A stretch of 40,030 nucleotides of DNA from Mobilicoccus pelagius NBRC 104925 (GCF_000247995.1 NZ_BAFE01000084.1:1-40030), one strand, 5' to 3'; shown: positions 6,312 to 15,121, counted from the stretch's first letter. Notes: a model not told the origin generated them from the letters alone. Program-made: numbers and translations.

Positions 6312-7711
6312 CAGGACGTAGCTCCTTGGGAGGTGGGGCGGATGATGCCGGGGGCCGAGCCATCGGGCCCGTCGGCCGCTTCGGCTTCGTGCTCACGGAC
6401 GGAGTCGGTCACGGGCTCGGGGGTGTGCGGGGCGGTGGGGTTGGTGTGGAAGTCGATGCCGAACAGGGCGTCGTAGTCGGGAAGCGCCCGCAGCGCGACG
6501 GCGTGCCCGTCGGCGTGGGCGCGTAGCTGGTGGCGCCGGGCGGTGGCGGCGCGGGTGGCCTGGTAGTCCGCGCGCAACCGCTTGGCGGTCGCTTGATGGT
6601 TCGGGTCGGTGATCGTCGCTGCGCTGCCCCAGTAGCGGGCGTGGTCGGCGACGACGGCGCCCTCGTGAGTGACGGTGACGCGGTCGGGACCGGCGACGAC
6701 GTCGACGAACCGGCCGATCATCGATGGGTCGACGGAGTAGTCGTTGGCGTCGATGCGCACGTAGTAGTCCCGCGCCAGCCGCACCCTGGCGCGTAGCCCC
6801 ACCTGTGGGGCGACCGGGGGCAGGGTAATCATCGCGGCCCGGTCGATCGGCCACCGGTCGGTGATCGTGGCCCCGATCGAGCGGACGAACCGCGTGTTGG
6901 CCTTCGTGGTGAGCCACTCGCTGATCTGGGTGTTGAAGTCTGCCGGACTCGTGAACACGCGACCGGGCAGGAAGGATGTCTCGAAGAAGCCGTTGCGTCG
7001 CTCGACCAGACCCTTGAACTCGGGGTCGCGGGCGGGCGCGAGCATCAACCGGACGCCGAGGGTGCCCACGAACGCGGCTGCGGCCGGAGTCGGCTTGCCC
7101 TTGCCACCGATCGCTGACTCCCGGTCCCACACCAGGGCGCGAGGGCATCGACCCCACCCGGGCTGTGTCGGGTCGGTCGGGTGGCCGGCGAGCAGGCGCC
7201 ACATGCCCGCGAGGATGTCGCCTCCTTGCCGGGAGGGGATCATCACCGCGGACGTGTGCCGGGAGTATCCGCTCGTCATGGCCAGGACCGGCAGGATCCG
7301 CTCGACGCCCTTGCCGACCGGGATCGGTACGGGCGGGAACCACAGGTCGCACTGGGCGACCTCACCGGGGGTGTACTCCACCCGGTCGGACGGGTCGATG
7401 CCCTGATACAAGGGCCGCAGGTCGCGGACGCGGTCCTTGAGGATCGTCAAGGAGTGCTCCCAGCCGATCCGCTCGGCGATCACGGTCGCGGGCATCGTCG
7501 GGTACTCGGCCAGCAGCAACCGGACCCGGGGCTCGACCGCGTCGACCAGCGAACCCTTCGCCGGTCGTTCGTACCGCGGGGGCCCGTCCGACGCCAACGC
7601 CTTCGCGACCGTGTTCCGCGAGATCCCCAACCTGCGGGCGATCGCCGCCTTCGACAACACCTCCGAACGGTACAGACGACGAATCTCAGCCCAGTCCTCC
7701 ACGGTAATCAC
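6311..7711 (-). CDS. istA: IS21 transposase IstA
   Basis: A 466-residue DDE transposase. The N-terminal helix-turn-helix lies at about residues 18-40 (VLSKAAIARRLGISRNTVAKAL). The catalytic triad is D122 (QCDLWF), D196 (VWDRESAIG) and E237 (FKGLVERRNGFFE). The C-terminal IstA beta-barrel region includes DYYVRIDANDYSVDP. Length and order fit the family and the frame is intact, so the element is probably still active or recently so. The start lies about 20 bp inside the right terminal repeat (7730-7782). It is translationally coupled to istB. Confidence 0.95.
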   Translation of the reverse strand: MITVEDWAEIRRLYRSEVLSKAAIARRLGISRNTVAKALASDGPPRYERPAKGSLVDAVEPRVRLLLAEYPTMPATVIAERIGWEHSLTILKDRVRDLRPLYQGIDPSDRVEYTPGEVAQCDLWFPPVPIPVGKGVERILPVLAMTSGYSRHTSAVMIPSRQGGDILAGMWRLLAGHPTDPTQPGWGRCPRALVWDRESAIGGKGKPTPAAAAFVGTLGVRLMLAPARDPEFKGLVERRNGFFETSFLPGRVFTSPADFNTQISEWLTTKANTRFVRSIGATITDRWPIDRAAMITLPPVAPQVGLRARVRLARDYYVRIDANDYSVDPSMIGRFVDVVAGPDRVTVTHEGAVVADHARYWGSAATITDPNHQATAKRLRADYQATRAATARRHQLRAHADGHAVALRALPDYDALFGIDFHTNPTAPHTPEPVTDSVREHEAEAADGPDGSAPGIIRPTSQGATS

Positions 7712-7729
7712 CCCGCCCAGGCTCCCCGG

Positions 7730-7782
7730 GCTGCTCAGTCTTCGCCCGTCGACTCCTGCTCAGTTTTCACGCGTCGTCGACA
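7730..7782 (-). repeat. IS21 right terminal inverted repeat
   Basis: Read on the minus strand from 7782 it begins TGTCGACGACGCG followed by TGAAAACTGAGCAG and a degenerate copy CGAAGACTGAGCAG. It mirrors the left end with about eight mismatches in 53. Confidence 0.85.
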
Positions 7783-8266
7783 GGGGGTGTGGCTGCGGTT
7801 CAGTGTCGACACCCTCATCGAGGCCTGCCCCGCCCAACTGCTGCAGGCGGGCGGGCTCGACATCACCGATGACGGGACCGTCGACGTCGGTGACGCCTTC
7901 ACCCGGATCGAGACGTGCTGGATGGCCGGCATCGCCGCCACGGCCAGGGCGGGCGCGCACATCCTCCTCGAAGACGGATTCCTCAGCGGCCCCGCAGCCC
8001 AAGCCCGGTGGCGGGCCGCGCTGGACGGACTCACGGTCGCGTGGGTCGGTGTCCGTCTGGCCCCCGGCCTGGCTGCCGAACGCGAAGCGCGACGCGGCGA
8101 CCGGGCGCCCGGCATGGCCGCCGCCCAGGCGACCAGCATCCACGAAGGCATCGACTACGACCTGGAGATCAACACCGCCACGGGCACACCCACAGAACTC
8201 GCGCAGGCCGTGGCCGCTCGGATCGCGGGCCCCGTCCGACAGCCGCCGCACACCGCCATGCGGTGA
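7783..8266 (+). pseudogene. Chloramphenicol 3-O-phosphotransferase-like protein, 5'-truncated by IS21
   Basis: The open frame begins exactly at the IS21 edge. It reads WLRFSVDTLIEACP, LEDGFLSGPAAQ-RWR, WVGVRL-P-LAAEREARRGDR-PGMAA-QA, IHEGIDYDLEINT: the body of the chloramphenicol phosphotransferase (CPT) family of self-resistance kinases, from the conserved (F/S)VD-LIEA segment onward. CPT of Streptomyces venezuelae is 178 residues; here about 158 remain. The missing N-terminus carries the P-loop (GGSSAGKS-like), so the product cannot bind ATP and is almost certainly dead. GTG 7787 could start a fragment. The missing 5' part is not present as such on the left side of the IS, so a deletion accompanied or followed insertion. 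Whether the original substrate was chloramphenicol is unknown. Confidence 0.8.
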
Positions 8267-8800
8267 TTGCCGCGCCAGGCCCAGCCGGCGTCCCCGACGT
8301 CAGATCACCGCCTTGGCCGACAGCGCCTGGGAGACCCCCTGCAGCCGTGACGGTTCGCGCCTGGTCGAGGTAGGGATCCCTCAGCGGCTCCCGCGCCACG
8401 CGGATGGTGTCGCCGACGTCGGCGCGCGCCGGCCCCGGCCACGTAGCAGCAACCGCGAGTGTGACCGTGATCTTGCGCGTCACCACCGGGCGGCGACGTT
8501 GTCCTCGACAACAGCAAGGCGATCGCAGGGCGTTATCGGCGGCACGAACGGGCTGACAGGCCGCTCAGAACAGCATGAGGACGATCAATCGTGGCGCCGA
8601 TCCCGCAGACCGTTCGCCCCACATGTCTCCGGTTCGCAACCCTCGGGCCCACATGGTCACAACCGGAGGGGCCGGACAGATGCCCGGCGCACCCGATTTT
8701 GAGACAACCCACCAGGGCGAACACCGAACCTTAGACAAGTCGGAGGGCCGGAAACTGAGACAAGCCCGGCTCGACTCCGGGGCCGGACGAGGCTGCCGGG
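8267..8800. other. Intergenic scrap region with decayed coding and IS-end-like repeats
   Basis: On the minus strand, 8303-8480 reads as a short protein with one frameshift near 8340 (TIRVAREPLRDPYLDQAR... then GVSQALSAKAVI-stop); this is probably a dead gene of unknown family. At 8699-8762 there are three similar strings, TTGAGACAA, TTAGACAAG and CTGAGACAAG, which look like insertion-sequence end subrepeats. No intact gene is visible. Confidence 0.4.
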
Positions 8801-8820
8801 TCAGCGCGTGCCTTCGACGC
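8782..8820 (+). repeat. 39-bp direct repeat, copy 1 (GNAT gene 3' end)
   Basis: Matches 10531-10569 at 36 of 39 positions. On the minus strand it encodes the final VEGTR-stop of an acetyltransferase-like tail plus about 20 bp beyond the stop. Confidence 0.75.
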
Positions 8821-8935
8821 AGCAGCCGCTGGCGGCGAACACCGCGAGCATCGGATGGTTCTGCGCATATGTCGAGCCGACGTACTCGCCGGCGCCGGCG
8901 TCCCGCAGCAGCCCCAGACCGTTCCGGTGCAGCCG
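8801..8935 (-). pseudogene. GNAT acetyltransferase C-terminal fragment
   Basis: The last ~45 codons read RNGLGLLRDAGAGEYVGSTY, then AQNHPMLAVFAASGC and VEGTR-stop. This resembles the C-terminal part of GNAT acetyltransferases, where a Y-V-G-S/E-T...N-M...F...GF/C motif forms the last helix and strands. No N-terminal acetyl-CoA domain precedes it in frame, so it is a remnant. A shorter copy of the same tail lies at 10552-10590. Confidence 0.45.
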
Positions 8936-9012
8936 ACGCCCGAGTCCCTTCCACGGCGTTCGGGGACCACGATCAATACGCCCCCAGCGACGCGGTCGAG
9001 CGACCGGAGGCC

Positions 9013-9582
9013 TTACCTCGCGCGGTAGGTCAGGAGGGCCACACCGCCCGGCAGGAGCTCGGAGCCGGTGAGACGGAAGCCGACCGACGGGCCGCTCATG
9101 GACACGAGGGGGATGCCGGAGCCGAGGACGACGGGGTTGACTTTGATCTGAAATTCGTCGATGTGGTCGATGAGTTGAGCGGCCAGGTCTGCTCCTCCAC
9201 ACAGCCAGATGTCGCGTCCGGGCTGACCCTTGAGCCGCGCGATGTGCGCGGGAAGATCCCCGCTGATCGCGGCAAGGTTCGGCGTGTCCGGAACAGACCG
9301 ATGGGTCGCGATGATCTGCCGCAGATGCGGGTAGGCACCGCCGGGCAGCCCGGCGGCAAGGGCCGGTTCGTAGGTGCGGTAGCCCATGATCACGGTGTCG
9401 AACCGGCGGGACTGACCGCTGACGCCCAGAGCAGTGCGTGCGTGGGTCGGGCACGTCTCCGGGTAGCGATCGAACAAGGCCGCCAGCGTGGCCGGGTCTT
9501 GTGGGAACGCCGAAAAGTCACCGTCGACGTCGGCGATGAACCCGTCGATCGAGGTGGCGACGTAGTACACGAGGTCACGCAT
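9013..9582 (-). CDS. Dihydrofolate-reductase/RibD-C family protein
   Basis: A 189-residue protein starting at ATG 9582, chosen because GGAG lies about 7 bases before it and the family starts with M-(R/K)-x-(V/I)-YYVA-SIDGFIA. Other landmarks are FDTVIMGYRTYE, a central DIWLCGGADLAAQLI (the NADPH-binding GG) and the final LVSMSGPSVGFRL...GVALLTYR. This family of small NADPH-dependent reductases is often annotated from the RibD C-terminal domain; substrates are mostly unknown. It is divergent from a TetR regulator with an inverted repeat between them, so it is probably that regulator's target. Confidence 0.85.
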   Translation of the reverse strand: MRDLVYYVATSIDGFIADVDGDFSAFPQDPATLAALFDRYPETCPTHARTALGVSGQSRRFDTVIMGYRTYEPALAAGLPGGAYPHLRQIIATHRSVPDTPNLAAISGDLPAHIARLKGQPGRDIWLCGGADLAAQLIDHIDEFQIKVNPVVLGSGIPLVSMSGPSVGFRLTGSELLPGGVALLTYRAR

Positions 9583-9596
9583 GAAGGCACTCCAAT

Positions 9597-9638
9597 CACT
9601 ACAAATGTTTCGGTCAATCAACTAAACCATATGTAGTG
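9597..9638 (+). promoter_or_regulatory. Inverted repeat between divergent reductase and tetR genes
   Basis: CACTACA (9597-9603) and TGTAGTG (9632-9638) are perfect arms separated by 28 bp of unusually AT-rich sequence; the match extends imperfectly to CACTACAAAT and CATATGTAGTG. TAGGAT at 9649-9654 lies six bases before the tetR ATG, the leaderless arrangement. The arms fit operator half-sites for the TetR protein acting on both promoters (inference). Confidence 0.55.
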
Positions 9639-9660
9639 GTTGACTGCGTAGGATGACGGC

Positions 9661-10224
9661 ATGGTCGCCAATCCCGCCCGTCGGGCAGTCGTCGCCGACG
9701 CCGCCCTAGAGCTGCTCGGTCGCGAGGGCGCCCGAGCCGTCACCCACCGCGCTGTCGACGTCGAAGCGGGGGTCCCTGCGGGCACCTGCGTGAACTACTT
9801 CCGGAGCCGCTCCGAGCTGCTCGCAGGGATGGCGAAGCGCATCTTCACGCTGCTCGAACCCGACCCGGTTCGACTGGCCGACCTGGAGGCACTCCCGGCA
9901 GACGAGGCAGGCCCCGCATATGCCGGCTATGTCGTGGAACGCCTTCTGGCGCGGCCCAACCTCGCCCGTGCACTTATCGAACTGCGCCTCGAAGCCGCCC
10001 GCACCCCGGACGTCGCCCAGCCCCTCACCGAGTTCCTATGCGCAGGATTCGACGCCGATGTCGCCTTCCACTCCACCCGCGGACTACCGGGTGGTCGTGA
10101 GCACGTCTTGCGGTTGCATCACCTCGTCAACGGCATCCTCCTGGACGCACTGACGATCCCCCTCGACGCCCACGTCGACCCCGTCGATCAGGCACAGGCG
10201 TCTGCTGCTGCTCTGCGCGAATGA
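9661..10224 (+). CDS. TetR-family transcriptional regulator
   Basis: A 187-residue protein. The N-terminal TetR helix-turn-helix spans about residues 8-52: ...VADAALELLGREGARAVTHR, then AVDVEAGVPAGTCVNYFRSR, and a start of helix 4 at SELLAGM. The variable ligand-binding half follows, with a region matching the TetR_C domain (RALIELRLEAARTPDV, then a long helix with LHHLVNGILLDAL). The start is supported by the leaderless -10 TAGGAT. It is divergent from the reductase at 9013-9582 and likely represses that gene and itself; the inducer is unknown. Confidence 0.9.
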   Translation: MVANPARRAVVADAALELLGREGARAVTHRAVDVEAGVPAGTCVNYFRSRSELLAGMAKRIFTLLEPDPVRLADLEALPADEAGPAYAGYVVERLLARPNLARALIELRLEAARTPDVAQPLTEFLCAGFDADVAFHSTRGLPGGREHVLRLHHLVNGILLDALTIPLDAHVDPVDQAQASAAALRE

Positions 10225-10657
10225 GGTCAAACGCGCGAGGACGTCGCTGACGTTCCTCCACTCCATCCGGCCAGCACCCTCAGACCCTGCCTTGGCCCGC
10301 AGAGCACGGCTCGCCGGGACAACCGGGGTACCTGGAAGGAACCCCCCGGTACCGCTGCACCCCTGCCATCAACCGCACACTCCTTCCGCTGGACGGGCAC
10401 GGCATCGTCGACCACTATCGCTACGCTCTGAACGCCTTCGCCCGCCACTTCTGCGGCCAACCCGGCGTGCGCGGCCCGCTCGAGATGTGCCCCCTTGTCG
10501 TCCTCGGCACAAGCTCAAGGATTGTCCGACGCCGGACGAGACTGCCCGATCAGCGCGTGCCTTCGACGCGACACCCGTTCGCCCGTGATCTACCTGTGCC
10601 CGCCACGTTCGGCGACGACGATGGGTGGGACCCTTTCCGTGACGTGCACCCACGGCC
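10225..10657. other. Spacer with gene fragments
   Basis: No intact gene. Plus-strand codons 10388-10470 (LDGHGIVDHYRYALNAFARH) look like a coding remnant of unknown family, ending in unrelated sequence. Near 10552-10590 on the minus strand a ~10-residue GNAT tail (ANGCRVEGTR-stop) repeats the one at 8801. GGTACC occurs twice at 10327-10357, giving a short symmetrical element. Confidence 0.45.
10531..10569 (+). repeat. 39-bp direct repeat, copy 2 (GNAT gene 3' end)
   Basis: Matches 8782-8820 at 36 of 39 positions. Together the two copies flank the reductase/tetR pair at a distance of about 1.7 kb. Confidence 0.75.
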
Positions 10658-10669
10658 CAAGGAGTCTCC

Positions 10670-11293
10670 ATGCCCTACCCCTGCACCGTCCCCCTCGAGG
10701 AGTCCCGCCCGGCATTCCTCGAAGAACTCGCCTGCTTCCACGACGCCGCCCAGACCTTGGACGACCACACGCTGCTCGGCCCCAGCCACGCCCACGGCTG
10801 GTCGCGTCTGGACTGCCTCGTCCACGTCCGCATGGGGCTGCAGGAACTCCTCGCGGGAATCCCTGCCCGCGTCACCGCACCCCCGGACACCGATGCCGCC
10901 TCCTACTGGGCCGCCTGGGAAACCACCGCCGATTCAGACCCCGTCCCCGGCATATTGATGACGCGGCGCACGGCCAGCGCCTACTCCCGTCCCCGTCACG
11001 CCCTCGAACACCTCGGTCACGTCACCGCCGGACTGCAACACGCCGTGCGAGACATGCCAGATACTGCCGTCCTGTTCCAAGGGCATGTTCTGAGCGCCGG
11101 TGACCTGCTCGCCACATGGGCCGTGGAGCTCGTCGTGCATCATCACGACTTGCACACAGCCGCCCCGACGACACCGCCGGCCCCGGCAGCAGTTGTCATC
11201 GGCCGCCGCACGGTGGAAGCCCTACACGAGAACCTTCCGCCGACGAACGACGACCTCTCTCTGGTGCTGGCAGGGTTCGGCAGACGTCTCTGA
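10670..11293 (+). CDS. DinB/maleylpyruvate-isomerase-N family (mycothiol-dependent type) protein
   Basis: A 207-residue protein with AAGGAG ahead of ATG 10670. It has the N-terminal helix-bundle signature of MDMPI/DinB proteins: SRLDCLVHVRMGLQELLAGI (first metal-ligand His), a middle segment with R-ALEHLGHVTAGLQHAV, and WAVELVVHHHDLHTAA providing further His ligands, followed by the small C-terminal region. In actinobacteria such proteins are metal-dependent mycothiol S-transferases or isomerases; the exact substrate cannot be inferred. The gene lies in the scrap zone between IS remnants but has an intact frame and a good ribosome site. Confidence 0.8.
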   Translation: MPYPCTVPLEESRPAFLEELACFHDAAQTLDDHTLLGPSHAHGWSRLDCLVHVRMGLQELLAGIPARVTAPPDTDAASYWAAWETTADSDPVPGILMTRRTASAYSRPRHALEHLGHVTAGLQHAVRDMPDTAVLFQGHVLSAGDLLATWAVELVVHHHDLHTAAPTTPPAPAAVVIGRRTVEALHENLPPTNDDLSLVLAGFGRRL

Positions 11294-11329
11294 CAGGCGG
11301 AGCACCCAACCCTTCCGTACGTTGACGGC

Positions 11330-11517
11330 ATGAACGCGCGAGACCAGTGGATCACCACGACTCACGTCTGCGCGTGGGATGTCGATCGGGAGCACCTCGC
11401 GGACCTGCGCCGGAAACTGGGTCCAGGAACCACCGCCGGTGGGCAGCGCCATCTGATCCTCGAAGTCCTCGCCTACGCGCAGGACAAGGCAGCCGGCCTC
11501 GGCAGAACCGGCCAGAT
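11330..11517 (+). pseudogene. N-terminal fragment of an unknown gene cut by an IS3 element
   Basis: ATG 11330 follows a TACGTT -10 box (11318-11323) by six bases, so the gene was leaderless. About 63 residues remain before the IS3 left end at 11518. The pieces LADLRRKLGPGTTAGGQRHL and ILEVLAYAQDKAAG remind me of small actinobacterial GHKL/gyrase-B-like ATP-binding proteins, but the ATP motifs would lie beyond the break and cannot be checked. Family assignment is weak; truncation is well supported. Confidence 0.45.
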
Positions 11518-11560
11518 TGAACCGCCCCGGGTTCGGTAGAGGCTCTGATTCCTGGGAAGG

Positions 11561-12352
<792 letters not shown>

Positions 12353-13818
12353 CGGGCTCTTGGGACTTGAGCGTGGGTTCATGGGGTGAGTCCGCCGGCG
12401 ACCAGGAGGCAGCGTAGGCGGTAGTTGTCGCGGTTGCGGAAGCCTCGGGCGATGCGGCGGTGGAGCTCGATGAGGCCGTTCACGGCCTCGGTCCCACCGT
12501 TGCTCGCGCCGCCGGTGTCGAAGTACGCCAGGAGCGGTTCAGCCCACTGGTTCAGTGTCTGCCCGAGGCGCTTGACTTCGGGGATGGGGCAGGTCGGCAG
12601 GATTTTCAAGAGCCGCTGGGCTGCGGCTCGCGCCTTCGCGGGGTCGGGGGTGTGGAACAGGGCGCGGACGTCCTGGGCGACCTGCCAGGCGATCTGCACC
12701 TCGACGTGGGCATCGTGCGCGGCGAACGCCCTGTCCAGGCGGGCGTTCTGCCTGTCGGTGAGGTTCTCGGCCCCGGCGCGCAGGATGGTGCGGATCCCGT
12801 ACAAGGGGTCACCCTTGCGGCCGCGGTGCCCGAGGGTGTCTTGCTGGACGCGGCGCCGCACGTCGTCGACGCAGCTCGTGGCGAGCTTGACGACGTGGAA
12901 CGCGTCCACGACCGTGACCGCGTCGGCGAGGTGCTCATCGACCGCGTTCTTGTACCCGCGGAAGGGGTCCAGGGTGGCGACCTGCACCCCGGACCGGAAG
13001 GCCTCACCCCTGCTGGTGAGCCAGTCGCCGTACACGGTCCCGGACCGCCCCGGCACGAGGTCGAGCAGCCGGGCCCGGACTCTTCCGTGCTCGTCACGGG
13101 TCAGGTCGACCATCCCGGTGAGCATCTTCGGCCCCCGCTTGCGCTGGTCGACGTGGTGCCACACATGCTCGTCGACACCCAGCATGGCCACGCCATCGAA
13201 GCGCGCGGGGTCCGCGGCCAGCTGCTCGAGTCGGACGCGGACGGCGCGCCACACGGTCTTCCACGCCAGTCCCAGCTGACGGGCCAGCCCCGCGATCGAG
13301 GCGTGCTCGCGCCGGATCTGCTGCACCGCCCAGGCGACCGCGCGGGTCGTCAGCAGCGCCCGCGGCGCCGCGACCTGCTCGTCCTGCTCGACGAAGGTCC
13401 CACCCGCACAAGCCGGCTCGGGACAGACGTACCGTCGCTTGACCCACACCAGGGCCACCGGACGGCCGAACGATGGCGCGTCGACCAGGTTGACCTCGTC
13501 ACGGTCGTGGGCGTGGACCACGACGCCACACACCGGGCAGCCGACCAGGTCCGGGATCGATTCCACCCTGACCACCAGCCGGCCCTGGCCCTCGTCGTCA
13601 ACGTCGAGCACGCGCATCCCGGGCAGGCCCAACCAGGCCTGACACGACGAGCACGAACCGGCAGCAGGGCACAGCGAAGTAGAGTCAGCCACAGTCGAGG
13701 TCCTTGGCGAACAGAGGGGGTAGAAGTCCTCTGACCCTGCCAGGGGCCTCGACCCCCACCCCTACCCCTACACCGCGCACGCCGCCATGTTCAACCCACG
13801 CGCAGGTCCGAAGAGCCC
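12353..13818 (-). mobile_element. ISL3-family insertion sequence, complete
   Basis: Terminal inverted repeats: 12353 onward GGGCTCTTGGGACTTGAGCG and, on the minus strand from 13818, GGGCTCTTCGGACCTGCGCG, followed by GTGGGTT in both. It encodes one intact transposase. It is inserted into the start of an IS3 OrfA; flanking bases (GGATTTC left, TATTTCTG right) do not give a convincing 8-bp duplication. Confidence 0.9.
12379..13692 (-). CDS. ISL3-family transposase
   Basis: A 437-residue protein starting at GTG 13692 with AAGGA about eight bases upstream. The N-terminal zinc-binding region has CPVCG (about residue 53) and a second Cys pair (YVCPEPAC). An HTH segment (ASIAGLARQLGLAWKTVWRA) is followed by the DDE ISL3 domain beginning LGVDEHVWHHVDQRKRGPKM, with VATLDPFRGYKNAV and VVDAFHVVKLA, and the late motif GG-TEAVNGLI...RGFRNRDNYRLR. 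The frame is intact and the ends are present, so it could be mobile. Confidence 0.95.
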   Translation of the reverse strand: MADSTSLCPAAGSCSSCQAWLGLPGMRVLDVDDEGQGRLVVRVESIPDLVGCPVCGVVVHAHDRDEVNLVDAPSFGRPVALVWVKRRYVCPEPACAGGTFVEQDEQVAAPRALLTTRAVAWAVQQIRREHASIAGLARQLGLAWKTVWRAVRVRLEQLAADPARFDGVAMLGVDEHVWHHVDQRKRGPKMLTGMVDLTRDEHGRVRARLLDLVPGRSGTVYGDWLTSRGEAFRSGVQVATLDPFRGYKNAVDEHLADAVTVVDAFHVVKLATSCVDDVRRRVQQDTLGHRGRKGDPLYGIRTILRAGAENLTDRQNARLDRAFAAHDAHVEVQIAWQVAQDVRALFHTPDPAKARAAAQRLLKILPTCPIPEVKRLGQTLNQWAEPLLAYFDTGGASNGGTEAVNGLIELHRRIARGFRNRDNYRLRCLLVAGGLTP

Positions 13819-13897
13819 TATTTCTGTCTTGGCTCGTATGGAGGCATGACCCCTCTGGCCCTTGCGGCAGTCGCATCCTCTCAATGCCCGACGATGG

Positions 13898-15109
13898 CTA
13901 CGCGATGCTGCGCAGGTATCTCCCGAAGTGCGGCACGGTGAAGGCGATGCGTCCTCGCTCCCCGGAGTAGATGAGTCCCTTCTTGAGCAGCCCGTCGCGG
14001 GCGGGTGAGAGCGACTGCGGTTTGCGGCCGAGGTGTTTGGCGACGTCGGCGGTGGCGACCGATTCGGACTCGTCGAGTTCGACACCGGCCTCGCGCATCT
14101 CGGCTGCGACGTCCGCCATCGCGCGCAGATACTCACGCTCCCCGGGCGTGGCCCGCTCGAACCGCGACCCGAAGAACCCGACGCCGAGCTCTTCCTCGGC
14201 CTCGGGTCCCGCCACTTCGACGTCGTGCGCCGTGATGGGGCTCGCGGGGGCGGCGTCCCACGTCACCTTGCCGTACGCCTGGATGAAGTACGGATACCCG
14301 CCCGTCGCCGCGTACATCGCCTCGAGCGCATCCGGCGCCCACTCGGCGCCCTCGTCCTGCGCCGGCGCCTGCAGCGCGTGCTCCGCCGCCGCACGGTCGA
14401 GACGATCGATCCGGTTGTAGCGGAACAACCTCTCGCTGTAGCTCTTCGACGCCGACAACACCGCCGGCAGATGCGGCAACCCCGCCCCCACGACGATGAC
14501 CGGCAACCCGTTCTGGCTGATCTCGTGGCACGCCGCACACAGCGCCGACACGTCGTCCGGGCCGAGGTCCTGCATCTCGTCGATGAAGATCGCCACGCCC
14601 TTGCCCACGTCCGCCGCGAGGCCGCCGACGTCGGTGAGCAGCTCGACGAGATCGATCTCGATGTCACCCGAATCCGCGCGACCACTCCGCGCGGGGGCGT
14701 CGATGCCCGGCTGCCACTTGTCCCGCAACTTCGCGTTCGCCGGGGCATCGCGCAACGCGAACGCCTTGATGACGCCGAGCACCTGGTCGACGTCGTCCTG
14801 CTGCGGATGCCCGAGCTCCCGCACCGCGACGTGCAACGCCGCACTCATCGGCCGCCGCAACCCCTGATCGGGGCGCGCCTCGAACTTGCCGCTCCCCCAC
14901 CCGGCACGCACCGCAGAACTCCGCAACGCGTTGAGCAGCACCGTCTTGCCCACGCCCCGCAGACCGGTGAGGACGATCGACCGCTCGGGCCGCCCCCGCG
15001 CGATCCGCTCGAGCACGACGTCGAACGTGCGCAGCTGCTCGTCGCGGCCGGCGAGCTCCGGCGGGCGCTGCCCGGCACCGGGCGCGTACGGGTTCATGAT
15101 CGGGTCCAC
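13898..15109 (-). CDS. AAA+ ATPase with C-terminal winged-helix region
   Basis: A 403-residue protein. Walker A is GLRGVGKT (49-56) and Walker B AIFIDEMQD (D177, E178); ahead lies an AGRDEQL box typical of Orc1/Cdc6-like and STAND-like AAA modules. The C-terminal ~80 residues (TADVAKHLGRKPQSLSPARD, then LLKKGLIYSGERGRIAF) form a likely winged helix. GTG 15109 lies six bases after TAGCGT (15116-15121 on the minus strand), supporting a leaderless start; ATG 15097 is an alternative. It follows the EccC-like gene by 71 bp on the same strand but has its own promoter. Role unknown; DNA binding or signalling via protein assemblies is inference. Confidence 0.85.
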   Translation of the reverse strand: MDPIMNPYAPGAGQRPPELAGRDEQLRTFDVVLERIARGRPERSIVLTGLRGVGKTVLLNALRSSAVRAGWGSGKFEARPDQGLRRPMSAALHVAVRELGHPQQDDVDQVLGVIKAFALRDAPANAKLRDKWQPGIDAPARSGRADSGDIEIDLVELLTDVGGLAADVGKGVAIFIDEMQDLGPDDVSALCAACHEISQNGLPVIVVGAGLPHLPAVLSASKSYSERLFRYNRIDRLDRAAAEHALQAPAQDEGAEWAPDALEAMYAATGGYPYFIQAYGKVTWDAAPASPITAHDVEVAGPEAEEELGVGFFGSRFERATPGEREYLRAMADVAAEMREAGVELDESESVATADVAKHLGRKPQSLSPARDGLLKKGLIYSGERGRIAFTVPHFGRYLRSIA

Positions 15110-15115
15110 GGCAGG

Positions 15116-15121
15116 ACGCTA
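15116..15121 (-). promoter_or_regulatory. -10 box TAGCGT of the AAA+ gene
   Basis: On the minus strand TAGCGT, then CCTGCC, then GTG 15109. Spacing fits a leaderless start; no ribosome site is present. Confidence 0.5.

Larger units (their letters stand above)
4094..7782 (-). mobile_element. IS21-family element with passenger genes
   Basis: The element is bounded by ends starting TGTCAACGACG (4094) and, on the other strand from 7782, TGTCGACGACG. About 45 of the first 53 bp match, and each end carries two GAAAACTGAGCAG-type subrepeats. It contains istA-istB in the usual order on the minus strand. At 3.7 kb it is longer than a usual ~2.5-kb IS21 because about 1.2 kb between istB and the left end holds a VOC gene and a Nudix gene. 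No clear target duplication can be seen (both flanks are G-rich: GAGGG and GGGGG). Confidence 0.85.

Noticed and set aside
4094-7782. Target-site duplication for the IS21 element
   Set aside because: The flanks are GAGGG and GGGGG; G-rich sequence makes a match meaningless, so no duplication is claimed.
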